64,000 nucleotides of DNA from VBAU01 sp036005185 (lineage in GTDB: Bacteria > Bacteroidota > Bacteroidia > Chitinophagales > Chitinophagaceae): NCBI GenBank assembly GCA_036005185.1, contig DASYQS010000028.1:248001-312000 (forward strand), in the 5' to 3' direction. The notes beneath the pieces were generated by a model that was not told the origin of the DNA, did not search any database, and worked only from the letters and a program-made list of their open reading frames with translations. Made by a program: the position numbers and the translations under genes. The first letter of the stretch is position 1. The number at the start of each line of letters is the position of its first letter. Shown one piece after another: positions 8,026-17,151 of the stretch.

Positions 8026-9582
8026 ATGGCAGCTCCAAAAATTCTGTGGGTTGATGACGAGATCGAAAGCTTGCAATCCCAAAAATTATTTTTAGAAGGC
8101 AAGGGTTATGAAGTACAAACGCTAACCAACGGATTTGACGCAATAGATTATGTAAAGGAAAATCCTGTGGATGTAGTGTTGATCGATGAAACAATGCCAG
8201 GAATTACCGGGCTTGAAACATTAGCAAAAATTAAGGAAGTAAATGGCTCACTGCCGGTAGTGCTGATCACAAAAAATGAAACGGAGAATTTGATGAATGA
8301 GGCGATCGGCAACCAAATCAGTGATTATTTGATCAAGCCGGTAAACCCCAATCAGGTTTGGCTGAGTTTGAAAAAGATCATTGACAATAGACGGTTGGTA
8401 GCGGAAAAAACCACTACAGCTTATCAGCAACAGTTCCGTAATTTATTTATGGCGCTGAACAGCAATCCTGATTACAACGAATGGATGGATATTTATAAAA
8501 AGCTTGTGTATTGGGAACTGGAAATGCAAAAAAGCGATAGTCCGGAAATGCAGGAAGTGTTTCAGCAGCAAAAAAGCGAGGCTAATACAGAATTCTTCAA
8601 ATTCGTTTCAAGGAATTACGCTTCATGGATAAATCCAAAAAGCGATAATGGGCCAGTAATGAGCCATACAATGTTCCAATTTAAAGTGTTGCCACATGTT
8701 GAAAAAGGAACGCCCTTGTTTTTTATATTGATCGACAACCTTCGGTTTGATCAATGGAAGGCTATACAACCTATTTTTTCCGAGAGTTTCAGGATATTGG
8801 AAGAAGATAGTTTTTACAGCATATTACCTACCGCTACTCAATATGCCCGAAATGCAATTTTTGCAGGCATGCTTCCTATTGATATTGAAAAAAAATTCCC
8901 TGCCGAATGGAAAAATGATGATGAACAAGGAGGTAAAAATTTGCATGAAGAGCAATTTTTTAAAATGCAGTTGAAAAGATTAGGAAAGGAAAATCTTCGG
9001 TATTCTTATACAAAGGTTCTGAATAACCAGGCCGGGCTTGATTTGGTAAATAATATTCATAATCTCCTGAATAACGATATTAATGTAATTGTGTACAATT
9101 TTGTGGATATGCTCAGTCATGCCCGCACTGAAATGGAAGTTTTAAAAGAGCTGGCAGGAGATGAAATGAGCTATCGAAGCATTACAGCATCATGGTTTGA
9201 ACATTCACCTCTTCACCAGGCACTAAAAAAAATAGCTGATAAAAATATTAAAATTGTTCTGGCAACCGATCATGGCAGCATAAGAGTAAAAACTCCTTAT
9301 AAGGTTGTTGGTGATAAGCAAACCACAACCAATCTTCGTTACAAGCATGGCCGCAACCTGAACTATGAACCAAAAGAAGTACTTGCTTTTCGTGATCCAA
9401 GAGAAGCAGGATTACCTGTGCCAACTGTAAATTCCTCGTTCATTTTTGCGAGAGAGGACGGTTATCTCTGTTATCCTAACAATTATAATTACTACGTGAA
9501 TTATTACCGTAATACTTTTCAGCACGGAGGCGTAAGCATTGAAGAAATGATTGTGCCTGTAATAAAGATGCAGAGCAAATAA
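8026..9582 (+). CDS. porX: T9SS response regulator PorX
   Basis: A response regulator controlling the type IX secretion system. It has an N-terminal receiver domain (about 1-120) with the acidic pocket DDE at 10-12 and phospho-acceptor Asp54 in VLIDETMPG. A helical linker follows, then a C-terminal PglZ phosphatase-like domain (about 210-518) with metal-binding motifs (FILIDNLRFDQW, NFVDMLSHAR, ATDHGSIRVK). At 518 residues it matches known PorX. It fits the two T9SS cargo proteins in this window. Its partner kinase PorY is not present here. The ATG start follows an AT-rich leader. Confidence 0.93.
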   Translation: MAAPKILWVDDEIESLQSQKLFLEGKGYEVQTLTNGFDAIDYVKENPVDVVLIDETMPGITGLETLAKIKEVNGSLPVVLITKNETENLMNEAIGNQISDYLIKPVNPNQVWLSLKKIIDNRRLVAEKTTTAYQQQFRNLFMALNSNPDYNEWMDIYKKLVYWELEMQKSDSPEMQEVFQQQKSEANTEFFKFVSRNYASWINPKSDNGPVMSHTMFQFKVLPHVEKGTPLFFILIDNLRFDQWKAIQPIFSESFRILEEDSFYSILPTATQYARNAIFAGMLPIDIEKKFPAEWKNDDEQGGKNLHEEQFFKMQLKRLGKENLRYSYTKVLNNQAGLDLVNNIHNLLNNDINVIVYNFVDMLSHARTEMEVLKELAGDEMSYRSITASWFEHSPLHQALKKIADKNIKIVLATDHGSIRVKTPYKVVGDKQTTTNLRYKHGRNLNYEPKEVLAFRDPREAGLPVPTVNSSFIFAREDGYLCYPNNYNYYVNYYRNTFQHGGVSIEEMIVPVIKMQSK

Positions 9583-9663
9583 GTCAAAATTCAAACTTGT
9601 GGATAATTTCAAACTAACACTTTGCTGGTTAATTTTAATTTTGACTTTTTAATTTTCACTTTA
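9582..9663. repeat. heptamer arrays forming an inverted repeat
   Basis: Five tandem heptamers around TAATTTT (9629-9663) lie opposite AGTCAAA-type units (9582-9602). AAGTCAAAATT (9581-9591) and its exact complement (9637-9647) form an 11-bp stem, which probably also terminates porX. A perfect reverse DnaA box (TGTGGATAA) lies at 9598-9606. Confidence 0.55.
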
Positions 9664-9668
9664 ATTCA

Positions 9669-9935
9669 ATGAAATACACTCAATCATCTCTGGATAAATT
9701 GGAAAAAATTGTTGAGGAAGCGGGTTATGTTATCCGGTATGAGCGTGGAACTTTTCAAAGCGGTTATTGCATACTTGAGCAGAGAAAAGTAGTTGTGTTA
9801 AATAAATTTTTGCAAACTGAAGGCCGGATTAATACGCTTATTGATCTTATACCTCAGTTGGAGATTTATGCCGATCAACTTTCTGAAGAATCCAAGAAAC
9901 TATATGCTGAGATCCATTCAAAAATTGCAAACTAA
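9669..9935 (+). CDS. conserved hypothetical protein, 88 aa
   Basis: An 88-residue soluble protein, probably alpha/beta, with no signal peptide. It begins MKYTQSSLDKLEKIVEEAGY and has a central YCILEQRKVVVLNKF stretch and a helical tail rich in Glu and Lys. It lies between porX and the PhnP-like hydrolase, 61 bp before the latter, on the same strand. It is not recognised as a member of a named family. Coding-like composition and conserved-looking hydrophobic periodicity support it being real. Confidence 0.75.
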   Translation: MKYTQSSLDKLEKIVEEAGYVIRYERGTFQSGYCILEQRKVVVLNKFLQTEGRINTLIDLIPQLEIYADQLSEESKKLYAEIHSKIAN

Positions 9936-9995
9936 AAAAGGAATTAATTTATCATCTGAATTCAAGCGCTTACTTCGTATTTCGTACATTTAATC

Positions 9996-10772
9996 GTGGC
10001 TTATCCTTCACTCAAAATTACTTTTCTCGGAACAGGTACTAGCAGTGGTGTACCCATGATCGCCTGCGATTGTGAAGTATGTACTTCCACCGATAAAAAA
10101 GATAAACGCCTCAGGCCAAGCATCATGGTGCAATCTGCAAATACAACGATTGTTGTGGACACCACTCCTGATTTTCGCTATCAAATGTTGCGAGAAAAAG
10201 TAAAAAAACTCGATGCAGTATTATTTACTCATCCGCACAAAGACCATATTGCTGGTTTAGATGATGTAAGGGCTTTTAATTTTTTTAACAAGAAAAAAAT
10301 GGATGTGTATGCCAACTCTCTTACAGAAGAAGCGCTAAAAAGAGAATTCGGCTATGCGTTTTCAGATAAAAAATATCCAGGCGTTCCTGACATAGAATTA
10401 AATACGATCACGCTTGACCCGTTTTCAATCGGTGACATTTTGATCGAACCTATACAGGTTTGGCATTTGAAAATGCCTGTATTTGGATTTCGTTTTGGAA
10501 AATTCACCTATGTAACGGATGCCAACAGAATTGATGAGGAAGAAAAAGAAAAGATCAGAGGCAGCGAAATTTTCGTTGTGAACGTTTTAAGAAAGCAATC
10601 TCATATTTCGCATTTTAGCTTGGGTGAGGCCATTGACCTGGTGCAGAAATTGGAAATCCCAACCGGGTATTTTACTCACATCTCTCACCAATTAGGATTG
10701 CACCAAGCTATTGAGGCGGAATTGCCGGATAATATACACCTAGCCTACGATGGGCTGGTTGTTACTATATGA
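9996..10772 (+). CDS. MBL-fold hydrolase, PhnP-like
   Basis: A metallo-beta-lactamase-fold phosphodiesterase-like enzyme of 258 residues. LGTGTSSGVP is followed by a CDCEVC cysteine cluster (about 24-29), a structural zinc site typical of the PhnP branch. The metal-binding HPHKDH lies at 79-84, TYVTDANRI supplies the bridging Asp, and THISHQLGLH gives the C-terminal histidines. A GTG start at 9996 places the family-conserved LKITFLGTG at the N-terminus; no ATG lies upstream in frame near it. The substrate is unknown; a cyclic phosphodiester is likely from family behaviour. Confidence 0.85.
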   Translation: MAYPSLKITFLGTGTSSGVPMIACDCEVCTSTDKKDKRLRPSIMVQSANTTIVVDTTPDFRYQMLREKVKKLDAVLFTHPHKDHIAGLDDVRAFNFFNKKKMDVYANSLTEEALKREFGYAFSDKKYPGVPDIELNTITLDPFSIGDILIEPIQVWHLKMPVFGFRFGKFTYVTDANRIDEEEKEKIRGSEIFVVNVLRKQSHISHFSLGEAIDLVQKLEIPTGYFTHISHQLGLHQAIEAELPDNIHLAYDGLVVTI

Positions 10773-10904
10773 ACTTAATGTTAAAAAAATCTTCTTCTAA
10801 CACTTGTTCGCTTGAAAAAAATTCCCTTACCTTGCATAGCCTTTAGCGATTGCTTTATTACAAAAAGTTGGACCACGATTGCTTGCTAATATGATCAGTA
10901 AAGG

Positions 10905-10951
10905 TGATGCCATCTCTGCCCAGAATCTTGGAATGAGATGGCATCATAATT
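10905..10951 (+). terminator. stem-loop with U-run before the acyl-CoA dehydrogenase
   Basis: TGATGCCATCTC (10905-10916) pairs perfectly with GAGATGGCATCA (10935-10946) around an 18-nt loop, followed by TAATTTTT. It ends 17 bp before the dehydrogenase ATG. It could be the terminator of the hydrolase transcript or a leader attenuator of the next gene. Confidence 0.6.
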
Positions 10952-10967
10952 TTTAATAAGCTAGTTT

Positions 10968-12107
10968 ATGAATTTTCAACCATCTGAATTAACACAACAA
11001 ATTGCAAATGCTGCAAGAGATTTCGCGCAACAACATATTAAACCCTATGTAATGAAATGGGATGAGAGCCAAGAATTTCCTGTTCATGTTTTTAAAGAAT
11101 TGGGAAAACTTGGAATGATGGGTGTATTGGTTCCCGAAAAGTACGGAGGCTCCGGAATGGGCTATTATGAATATAAAACAGTCATTGAGGAGATATCAAA
11201 GGTGTGCGGTTCTATTGGCTTAAGTGTGGCAGCGCATAATTCACTTTGTACCGGCCATATCATGACCTTTGCCAATGAAGAGCAGAAGAAAAACTATTTG
11301 CCAAAATTGGCGACTGGCGAATGGATTGGCGCTTGGGGACTAACCGAACCAAACACAGGAAGTGATGCAGGTAACATGAAATGCACCGCTACAAAAGATG
11401 GAAATGGTTGGGTGATCAATGGAACGAAAAACTGGATCACACACGGCAAAAGCGGAGATGTAGCGGTTGTGATATGTCGCACGGGTGAGCCAAGAACAAG
11501 CGGCAATGCCACAGCATTTATTGTAGAAAAAGGAACACCGGGTTTTAGCGGAGGGAAAAAAGAGAATAAATTAGGCATGAGGGCGAGTGAAACAGCAGAG
11601 ATGATCTTTGATAATTGCCGCATTCCTGATTCGAGCAGGATGGGTGGGGTAGGAGATGGCTTTCGACAAGCTTTGAAAGTGCTTGATGGCGGAAGGATTT
11701 CCATTGCTTGTTTAGCTCTTGGTATAGCGAAAGGCGCTTATCAAGCTTCCATACAATATTCAAAGGAACGTTATCAGTTTGATCAGCCTATTGCGAGCTT
11801 TCAGGCTATTTCATTCAAGCTGGCTGACATGGCAACCGAGATCGAGGCCGCAGAATTGCTCACACTCCAGGCTTGTGATCTGAAAAATCGAAACGAAATG
11901 GTAACAAAAGCAGCGGCCATGGCAAAATATTATGCAGCTGAAGTGGCTGTAAAAGTTGCCAATGATGCAGTGCAAATATTTGCAGGCTATGGTTATACTA
12001 AAGATTTTCCAGTTGAAAAATATTACCGCGATGCCAAACTGTGTACGATTGGTGAAGGAACTTCAGAGATACAGAAGATCGTTATTTCGAGAGAAGTGCT
12101 TCGCTAA
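10968..12107 (+). CDS. acyl-CoA dehydrogenase
   Basis: A FAD-dependent acyl-CoA dehydrogenase catalysing the first oxidation of beta-oxidation or branched-chain acyl-CoA breakdown. The 379 residues match the family. The FAD/substrate segment WGLTEPNTGSDAGNM lies near 125, and RASETAEMIFDNCRIP and YTKDFPVEKYYRDAK follow. The catalytic Glu is in the C-terminal IGEGTSEIQ motif. The length and this motif fit the short- or branched-chain group rather than the very-long-chain one. It is transcribed alone, after a stem-loop. Confidence 0.92.
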   Translation: MNFQPSELTQQIANAARDFAQQHIKPYVMKWDESQEFPVHVFKELGKLGMMGVLVPEKYGGSGMGYYEYKTVIEEISKVCGSIGLSVAAHNSLCTGHIMTFANEEQKKNYLPKLATGEWIGAWGLTEPNTGSDAGNMKCTATKDGNGWVINGTKNWITHGKSGDVAVVICRTGEPRTSGNATAFIVEKGTPGFSGGKKENKLGMRASETAEMIFDNCRIPDSSRMGGVGDGFRQALKVLDGGRISIACLALGIAKGAYQASIQYSKERYQFDQPIASFQAISFKLADMATEIEAAELLTLQACDLKNRNEMVTKAAAMAKYYAAEVAVKVANDAVQIFAGYGYTKDFPVEKYYRDAKLCTIGEGTSEIQKIVISREVLR

Positions 12108-12331
12108 TTTTTATTTTGTTCATTGTGATACGTTTTTATTGCTCAGTAAGTCCAGTGAAAGAGAAAGCAGTTGAATATTTGGATATTCATTGAACGCCCA
12201 GCCCGAACAAATACTTATTGAAAATATTTTATTGAAGTTTGGCAGTTGGTGCCGATGACTCCCATACAGCCCCGCTATTACAACTGTTGCGCGCCGTATT
12301 TCCCGTCACATTAACATTCCCCCGTCAAAGT

Positions 12332-12733
12332 TCATTGTTTTGGAGGAGGTGGGAAAAATTTGGGATGTGCTTCGAGTATCATCCATCGATTATTCACTTT
12401 TTTCATTACTTGCACGACATAACCTTTCATCGAAGGCGAACCATCAGGTCTTTCGATTTCTAATCCTCCTTGCCACACAGCAAGTTCATTAGTCAGCATT
12501 CGGATAGTTCCTTTTTCCGTTTTGCCTTTTGCTCCGGGCATTGTGTTATGCATAAGTTTGTCATAAGCTTTTTCGATTTCCTCCCGACCATGCTCAATAT
12601 CACCCATCGCACCTACTCTTATAGCATCCTCTGTAAAAAAAGAGGCGGCCAACTTGGCATTTCCTTGATTCCACGCTTCCATGAACATATCATTTTCTTT
12701 ATAAATTTCATCTTCTTCTTTTGTTGTAATCAT
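12332..12733 (-). CDS. SnoaL/NTF2-like protein (DUF4440 type)
   Basis: A 133-residue protein of the NTF2-like fold. The pattern FMEAWNQGNAKLAASFFTEDA, then REEIEKAYDKL and NRWMILEAHPKFFP is typical of SgcJ/DUF4440 proteins, which often bind or isomerise small molecules. The reading frame extends upstream, but I chose the ATG at 12733 because it follows a strong Shine-Dalgarno (AAGGAGGAGCTT). Such ribosome sites are unusual in Bacteroidota and may indicate acquisition from elsewhere. It is the first of three same-strand small genes in an accessory patch. Confidence 0.78.
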   Translation of the reverse strand: MITTKEEDEIYKENDMFMEAWNQGNAKLAASFFTEDAIRVGAMGDIEHGREEIEKAYDKLMHNTMPGAKGKTEKGTIRMLTNELAVWQGGLEIERPDGSPSMKGYVVQVMKKVNNRWMILEAHPKFFPPPPKQ

Positions 12734-12972
12734 AAGCTCCTCCTTTTTGATTTGAATGTTGATTACATGAAACGATTTCAAAGTTTGAACTGTTGCCAAG
12801 CAGGGCGCGCAACGATCAGGCATTTGTGCTGTTGGGAAAATAGAATTCCCGAAGCTCGCTTAGCCGTAACTTATTTTTATCAGGGCCAAATTACAAAAGA
12901 TCATTAGAAGTACTGCTGTTGATTGGCCATTGCTCAAGCTCAACTTTGCAAGGCCGATTGTTGTGTGAAGCC

Positions 12973-13841
12973 TTACTGAAACTTGGGATTTTGTCGTCTT
13001 TGTAAAGTCTGATACTTATTTATAAGTAAATAAAGAAGCAAGGCCATAACTATTGCTGAAGTTTCAAACGATAAAAGACCCGGATCATAATTTACAGGCC
13101 ACCTGGTTTCGAAAACTGGTGTAAACACCGCTCTTGCCAATCCATCTAAGCCTGAAATTGAATGTAACAATATATTGGAGACAACATGAGCCCCTATAGC
13201 AGTCCATAGCGTTCCAGTAAGAATAAAGGCATAAGAAAACACAAACGAATACGTTGCAGTCGTTATTATCATTTTCCAGCCCCCTATGCTAAATCCAAGT
13301 CCAGGAAGATGGAATAACCCAAATGGAAGGGCCATAATGCAAACAGCTGCACGCCACCCTAATAGCTGGCTTAATATAATCAAAGGGTATCCGCGAAATA
13401 GTAACTCCTCTATAAAATTTCCCCAAAAAAAGAATGAGCCTCTTTAACTATCCCCGAAGTTTTCAGAGGTCCCCCTATGAAATGATATGGAACAAAAATA
13501 TAAAGTACTATCCCTAAGGTGATCATAACGATCACCCCTATGATCACTCCTAAAATAAAATTGAACAATGAATTTTTCGAAGGTTTCAACCCTAGAGCAT
13601 CTGATGCAACATTGCTCTTTTTAAGCAGTCTTATATTTCCAAGAATTAAAATTAGTGCGCCTGTTGCTGAAACAGCCGTACGGACAAAATATGGTAGAAG
13701 ATTTTGAGAGGGGAACAGCATTTGAGCAACGCTACTCATTGCCCAGACAATCACTGCTAAGACAATAAATGAAAATGTATCACGAATATTTAAGCGAAAG
13801 TTTTCTCTCTTTTGGAAATAGTTGTTTAATTGAAAGGTCAT
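12973..13841 (-). pseudogene. CPBP intramembrane protease, frameshifted
   Basis: Two adjacent frames together form one CPBP (CAAX/Rce1-type) membrane protease of about 290 residues. The upstream part (13841 to about 13430) carries four hydrophobic segments and stops shortly after EAHSFFGEIL. The downstream part has FGLFHLPGLG and the AHVVSNILLH motif. Reading across the break in the second frame gives GNFIEELLFRGYPL, the family's catalytic EExxxR motif, which neither intact frame contains in full. The break is at a run of seven As (13425-13431, T7 in the gene); one more T restores the frame. It is either a true pseudogene, a phase-variable run or a homopolymer sequencing error. Confidence 0.85.
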
Positions 13842-13919
13842 ATCAGCTAATGAAGGATTAAGTAGTGGGCGAGGTTTCGCACAAATGCGTTTGTTATGCG
13901 GTCGTTTTTCGTCGGCTGC
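13842..13919. other. GC-richer spacer in the accessory patch
   Basis: The 78 bp between the lipoprotein and CPBP genes are richer in GC and CG steps than the surroundings. On the minus strand they contain CCGCATAACAAACGC followed by ATTTGTGCG, a potential imperfect hairpin. It looks like a boundary sequence between independently acquired small genes, but standard integron attC core sites were not found. Confidence 0.3.
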
Positions 13920-14546
13920 CTAAAAATTTGTTGGTAAACTAATCTTGTCAATTTTGTAATTCATGTTTTTATCAACATATAGATATGCCTCATATTCTTG
14001 GCTGTAAAAGTTTACATAATACCAAGTGTCGGGCTTGAATTTAATAGGTGAAGTCATTTGTCGCTGCGAATTGTACTTTTCTAAATTAATATTTGGTTTA
14101 GCCCCAATTCTTACGAAACTGTCTTTTGCGATTACTATGTCAACTTCTTTTGTAGAGTCTTGGGGCAGTTCTTTCTTACCATCTGTTCGCTCTCTATGAA
14201 TGCCCCACTTATGATAAAGTCCGTTTGTAGTAGTGTCTGTCCACCAGATATACATGCCAGTCGGTCGGTTGAAATAAATTCCGTCGATTTGTTTTTTATA
14301 AATGCTGTCTTTAAGATGCCCTTCAAAAGTCAGAATTACTCGATAAATTTTTGGTGTTTTGTCTTCGTAAAAAGTGTCAACCTGCAACTGTTCGAATCTT
14401 ACTCCGTTGTGAAGTCCACATGTACTTTCAATATAATCATCGTTTATTGTAATGTCGCAGCCAAGATTTGGAATAAGCCCACATGATAGTAGTGTCGCTG
14501 CTAAGGAAATGATTAAGGGGAAAAGCCTGCTCATAAAGTGCCGCAT
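13920..14546 (-). CDS. hypothetical lipoprotein, 208 aa
   Basis: A 208-residue protein with an N-terminal hydrophobic stretch ending in a lipobox-like LLSC (about residues 19-22). This predicts a lipoprotein anchored in the envelope. The mature part is hydrophilic, with beta-rich segments (KIYRVILTFEGHLKDS, DTWYYVNFYSQEYEAYLYVD). I do not recognise the family. The start may be Met1 or Met5 (MSRLFPLIISL). It is the last of the three minus-strand genes of the accessory patch. Confidence concerns gene reality, not function. Confidence 0.65.
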   Translation of the reverse strand: MRHFMSRLFPLIISLAATLLSCGLIPNLGCDITINDDYIESTCGLHNGVRFEQLQVDTFYEDKTPKIYRVILTFEGHLKDSIYKKQIDGIYFNRPTGMYIWWTDTTTNGLYHKWGIHRERTDGKKELPQDSTKEVDIVIAKDSFVRIGAKPNINLEKYNSQRQMTSPIKFKPDTWYYVNFYSQEYEAYLYVDKNMNYKIDKISLPTNF

Positions 14547-14663
14547 AGCTCTTAAATATACGCTATTCCTTGTTCAGGAATTGCTTAATTTTCAATGAAA
14601 ATCTGAACGATGATTAAAACCAAATGGGCAATCAAACAATATATTCCCTTCTAAAATTTTCGA

Positions 14664-15152
14664 TTGTACTTTTGTGTTGTGTTTAATCAAACCCGCTACA
14701 TTTTAAATGCTCTTTGCATTCTGCTCACCACCGTTGTTGTAGTTTTTCTTTTTTTAAAAATTATAGAAACAGAGGCTCATCCCGATAACAATGGCAAAAT
14801 AAATGCTGGTGATGACACTACCGCTCCAAAAATTGCAAATTCACGAGGAAAGCAACTTTTTCAAACAAATTGTGCTTCTTGTCATGCCATTTTTAAAGAT
14901 ATTGTGGGTCCCGCTTTGTACGGCTTAGAACAAAGAGGGCCATGGGCCGATAGAAAAAAATTATATGCGTGGATCAACAATCCTCCGAAATTTATGGCAA
15001 GTGATAATTATACTCTGGAATTAAAAAAAAGATTTGGAGTGACAATGACCGGTTTTTCTTTGTCAGAAAAGGATATTGACACAATAGTCGAGTACATTAA
15101 TAGTGCTTCAACGGAAGAATATATGCCAGTAGCAAAAGCAGGCGATAATTGA
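14664..15152 (+). CDS. membrane-anchored cytochrome c
   Basis: A mono-haem c-type cytochrome of about 162 residues. A single hydrophobic segment (about 12-33) anchors it or acts as a signal peptide. The haem site CASCH is at about 70-74, and a Met in VTMTGFSL near 129 is the probable axial ligand. The fold resembles the small electron-carrier class (GKQLFQTNCASCH, VGPALYGLEQRG). No ATG precedes the membrane segment; TTG at 14664 or GTG at 14679 are the candidates, so the exact start is uncertain. It is convergent with the ABC transporter gene. Confidence 0.85.
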   Translation: MYFCVVFNQTRYILNALCILLTTVVVVFLFLKIIETEAHPDNNGKINAGDDTTAPKIANSRGKQLFQTNCASCHAIFKDIVGPALYGLEQRGPWADRKKLYAWINNPPKFMASDNYTLELKKRFGVTMTGFSLSEKDIDTIVEYINSASTEEYMPVAKAGDN

Positions 15153-15190
15153 TAGTCTTTAAACTATCATCTGTCATCTATAAAACTATC
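15151..15190. repeat. heptamer array between convergent genes
   Basis: AACTATC, ATCTGTC and similar 7-bp units (15162-15190) follow GATAGT (15151-15156), which pairs with ACTATC (15163-15168). It fills the 44-bp gap between the cytochrome and ABC transporter genes and may act as a bidirectional terminator. Confidence 0.45.
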
Positions 15191-15196
15191 AACTCT

Positions 15197-17017
15197 TCAC
15201 TTCACCTCTTGCATCTCTACCAGCCTTTTATAAAAACCGTTTTGATGCATCAAAAAATCATGAGTTCCCCGCTCCACGATTTTTCCTTTTTGTAATACAA
15301 TGATTTCATTGGCGTGGCGAATTGTGCTAAGACGGTGTGCTATTACAATACTTGTTCTGTTCTGCATCATATTATTGATTGCATCCTGCACCAGCCTTTC
15401 ACTTTCCGTATCCAAAGAAGAGGTGGCTTCATCAAGGATTAATATTGGCGGGTTTTTTAAAACCGCTCTTGCAATGGTGAGCCGCTGTCTTTCCCCACCG
15501 CTCAATTTGTTTCCACGATCACCAATATTAGTTTCATAACCATTTTCTTTTTGCATAATAAAATTGTGAGCATTGGCTACTTTGGCAGCCTGAATCACTT
15601 CCTCATCCGTGGCATTGTGTTTCCCCAGTTTTATATTATCTGCAATGGAATCGTTGAATAAGATCGGTTCCTGCGTTACAATGCTCATCTGGCTCCGCAA
15701 TGATTCCAAAGAATATTCTTTGATATTAACTCCATCGATCAACAACTCTCCGCAGCTTACATCATGAAAACGTGGCACAAGGTCAGCCAGCGTGGATTTT
15801 CCAGCACCAGATGAACCCACCAGTGCAATTGTTTTTCCCTTTTCAATTTTTAAATTGATATTATCAAGGATCATTGCATCACCATAAGCAAAGCGTACAT
15901 CTTTAAATTCAATACAGCTATTGAAAGAGGAGAGAACTTTGGGCTTGGGAATATCTTGAATGGTTTCTTGTTCTTGTAACAAATGCTGAATACGATCAAT
16001 GCTGGCAGCGCCATTTCGAATATTATATGCCGCTTGCGAGATCATTTTTAGTGGTGTAATGATCTGACTAAAAATAGCAATGAAAGTGAGAAAATCTCCC
16101 GGCTTTAATCCGTAATTATTTTGCGGCCCCAGCACCAGTCGCCCGCCATACCATAATACACAGCAAACGGCCATAACTCCCAATGTTTCAGAAACAGGTG
16201 AACCAAGATCTCTTCTTCTGTTTGCCCTATTTTTTATATGAAGCAACTTTTTGTTTTCATCTGCAAACTTTTTTGATTGCAGGTTTTCTGCGTTAAAGGC
16301 CTTTAGCACTCTAATACCGCTGATCGTTTCGTCGATGATGGAAAGAATATATCCTAGTTTCTCCTGCACTCTGGATGACATTTTTTTCAATGACCTTCCT
16401 ACCCGGCCAATAATAAAACCCATGATCGGAAGAAATACAAGTAAGAATAAGGACAGCTCGGGGCTTAGTTTGACCATTGAGCCAATAAGAATGATAATAG
16501 TGATAGGCTCGCGAAAAAGCACTTCTAGAAAACTGATCGTGGAATATTCGATAACGCTCAGATCGTTTGTGAGGCGGCTCATCAGGTCGCCTTTTCGTTG
16601 TTCATTAAAATATCCGATAGGCAAGCGAAAAATTTTATTGAACATGTCTTTTCGCATGTCATTAATGATGGAATTACGGATCGGGTTCAATACGTATAAT
16701 GCGAGATAAGCAAAAACATTTTTGAGAACGACGGAAATAATCACGATGACAACGATCGTAACCAGAGCTCTGATAGAGCCTTGCTCGGTTGCTACTTGCT
16801 GATTTAACCATTCATATAGCTCGCTTATAGGCCAAAAATTAAAACGGCTCGTGATGATGCTACTTTCACCTGTTTTAAAAATTACTTGTAAAAAAGGAGC
16901 CAGCATTACCAATGAAAAAAGTGCAAATACAGCGGATAAAATATTAAAGAAAAAATACAAACTAACTAGAGCAGGATAACGTTTTATATATTGAAAAATA
17001 GTGGCTAAACTTCTCAT
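15197..17017 (-). CDS. MsbA-type ABC exporter
   Basis: A half-transporter of 606 residues with a fused membrane domain (about 15-310, six helices) and ATPase domain (about 345-606). The ATPase carries Walker A (GSSGAGKSTLADL), the signature LSGGERQRL, Walker B (ILILDEATSSLD) and the switch His (IAHRLSTI). It works as a homodimer in the inner membrane. The closest named family is MsbA, the lipid A flippase, which would fit the lpx genes in this window. Drug or other lipid export cannot be excluded. Confidence 0.88.
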   Translation of the reverse strand: MRSLATIFQYIKRYPALVSLYFFFNILSAVFALFSLVMLAPFLQVIFKTGESSIITSRFNFWPISELYEWLNQQVATEQGSIRALVTIVVIVIISVVLKNVFAYLALYVLNPIRNSIINDMRKDMFNKIFRLPIGYFNEQRKGDLMSRLTNDLSVIEYSTISFLEVLFREPITIIILIGSMVKLSPELSLFLLVFLPIMGFIIGRVGRSLKKMSSRVQEKLGYILSIIDETISGIRVLKAFNAENLQSKKFADENKKLLHIKNRANRRRDLGSPVSETLGVMAVCCVLWYGGRLVLGPQNNYGLKPGDFLTFIAIFSQIITPLKMISQAAYNIRNGAASIDRIQHLLQEQETIQDIPKPKVLSSFNSCIEFKDVRFAYGDAMILDNINLKIEKGKTIALVGSSGAGKSTLADLVPRFHDVSCGELLIDGVNIKEYSLESLRSQMSIVTQEPILFNDSIADNIKLGKHNATDEEVIQAAKVANAHNFIMQKENGYETNIGDRGNKLSGGERQRLTIARAVLKNPPILILDEATSSLDTESERLVQDAINNMMQNRTSIVIAHRLSTIRHANEIIVLQKGKIVERGTHDFLMHQNGFYKRLVEMQEVK

Positions 17018-17151
17018 AAAGGGGCAAAGTAACTAATTTTACAGTATTGTCTCAGAATGATTGGATGAGATAACAATTAGGAATTGAACTATGCAAGTTG
17101 GCGAATAATTCGATCATATATTGTATTTCTTTGGTTATTTAAATACTAATT

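Noticed and set aside
7769..8194. A 141-codon minus frame spanning the HD-porX spacer
   Set aside because: It overlaps two real genes on the other strand and in the other frame, and translates the GC palindrome; no family similarity.
12734..13919. Integron attC sites around the accessory patch
   Set aside because: The spacers contain GC-rich imperfect hairpins, but the canonical RYYYAAC/GTTRRRY core pair does not match, so no attC feature is called.
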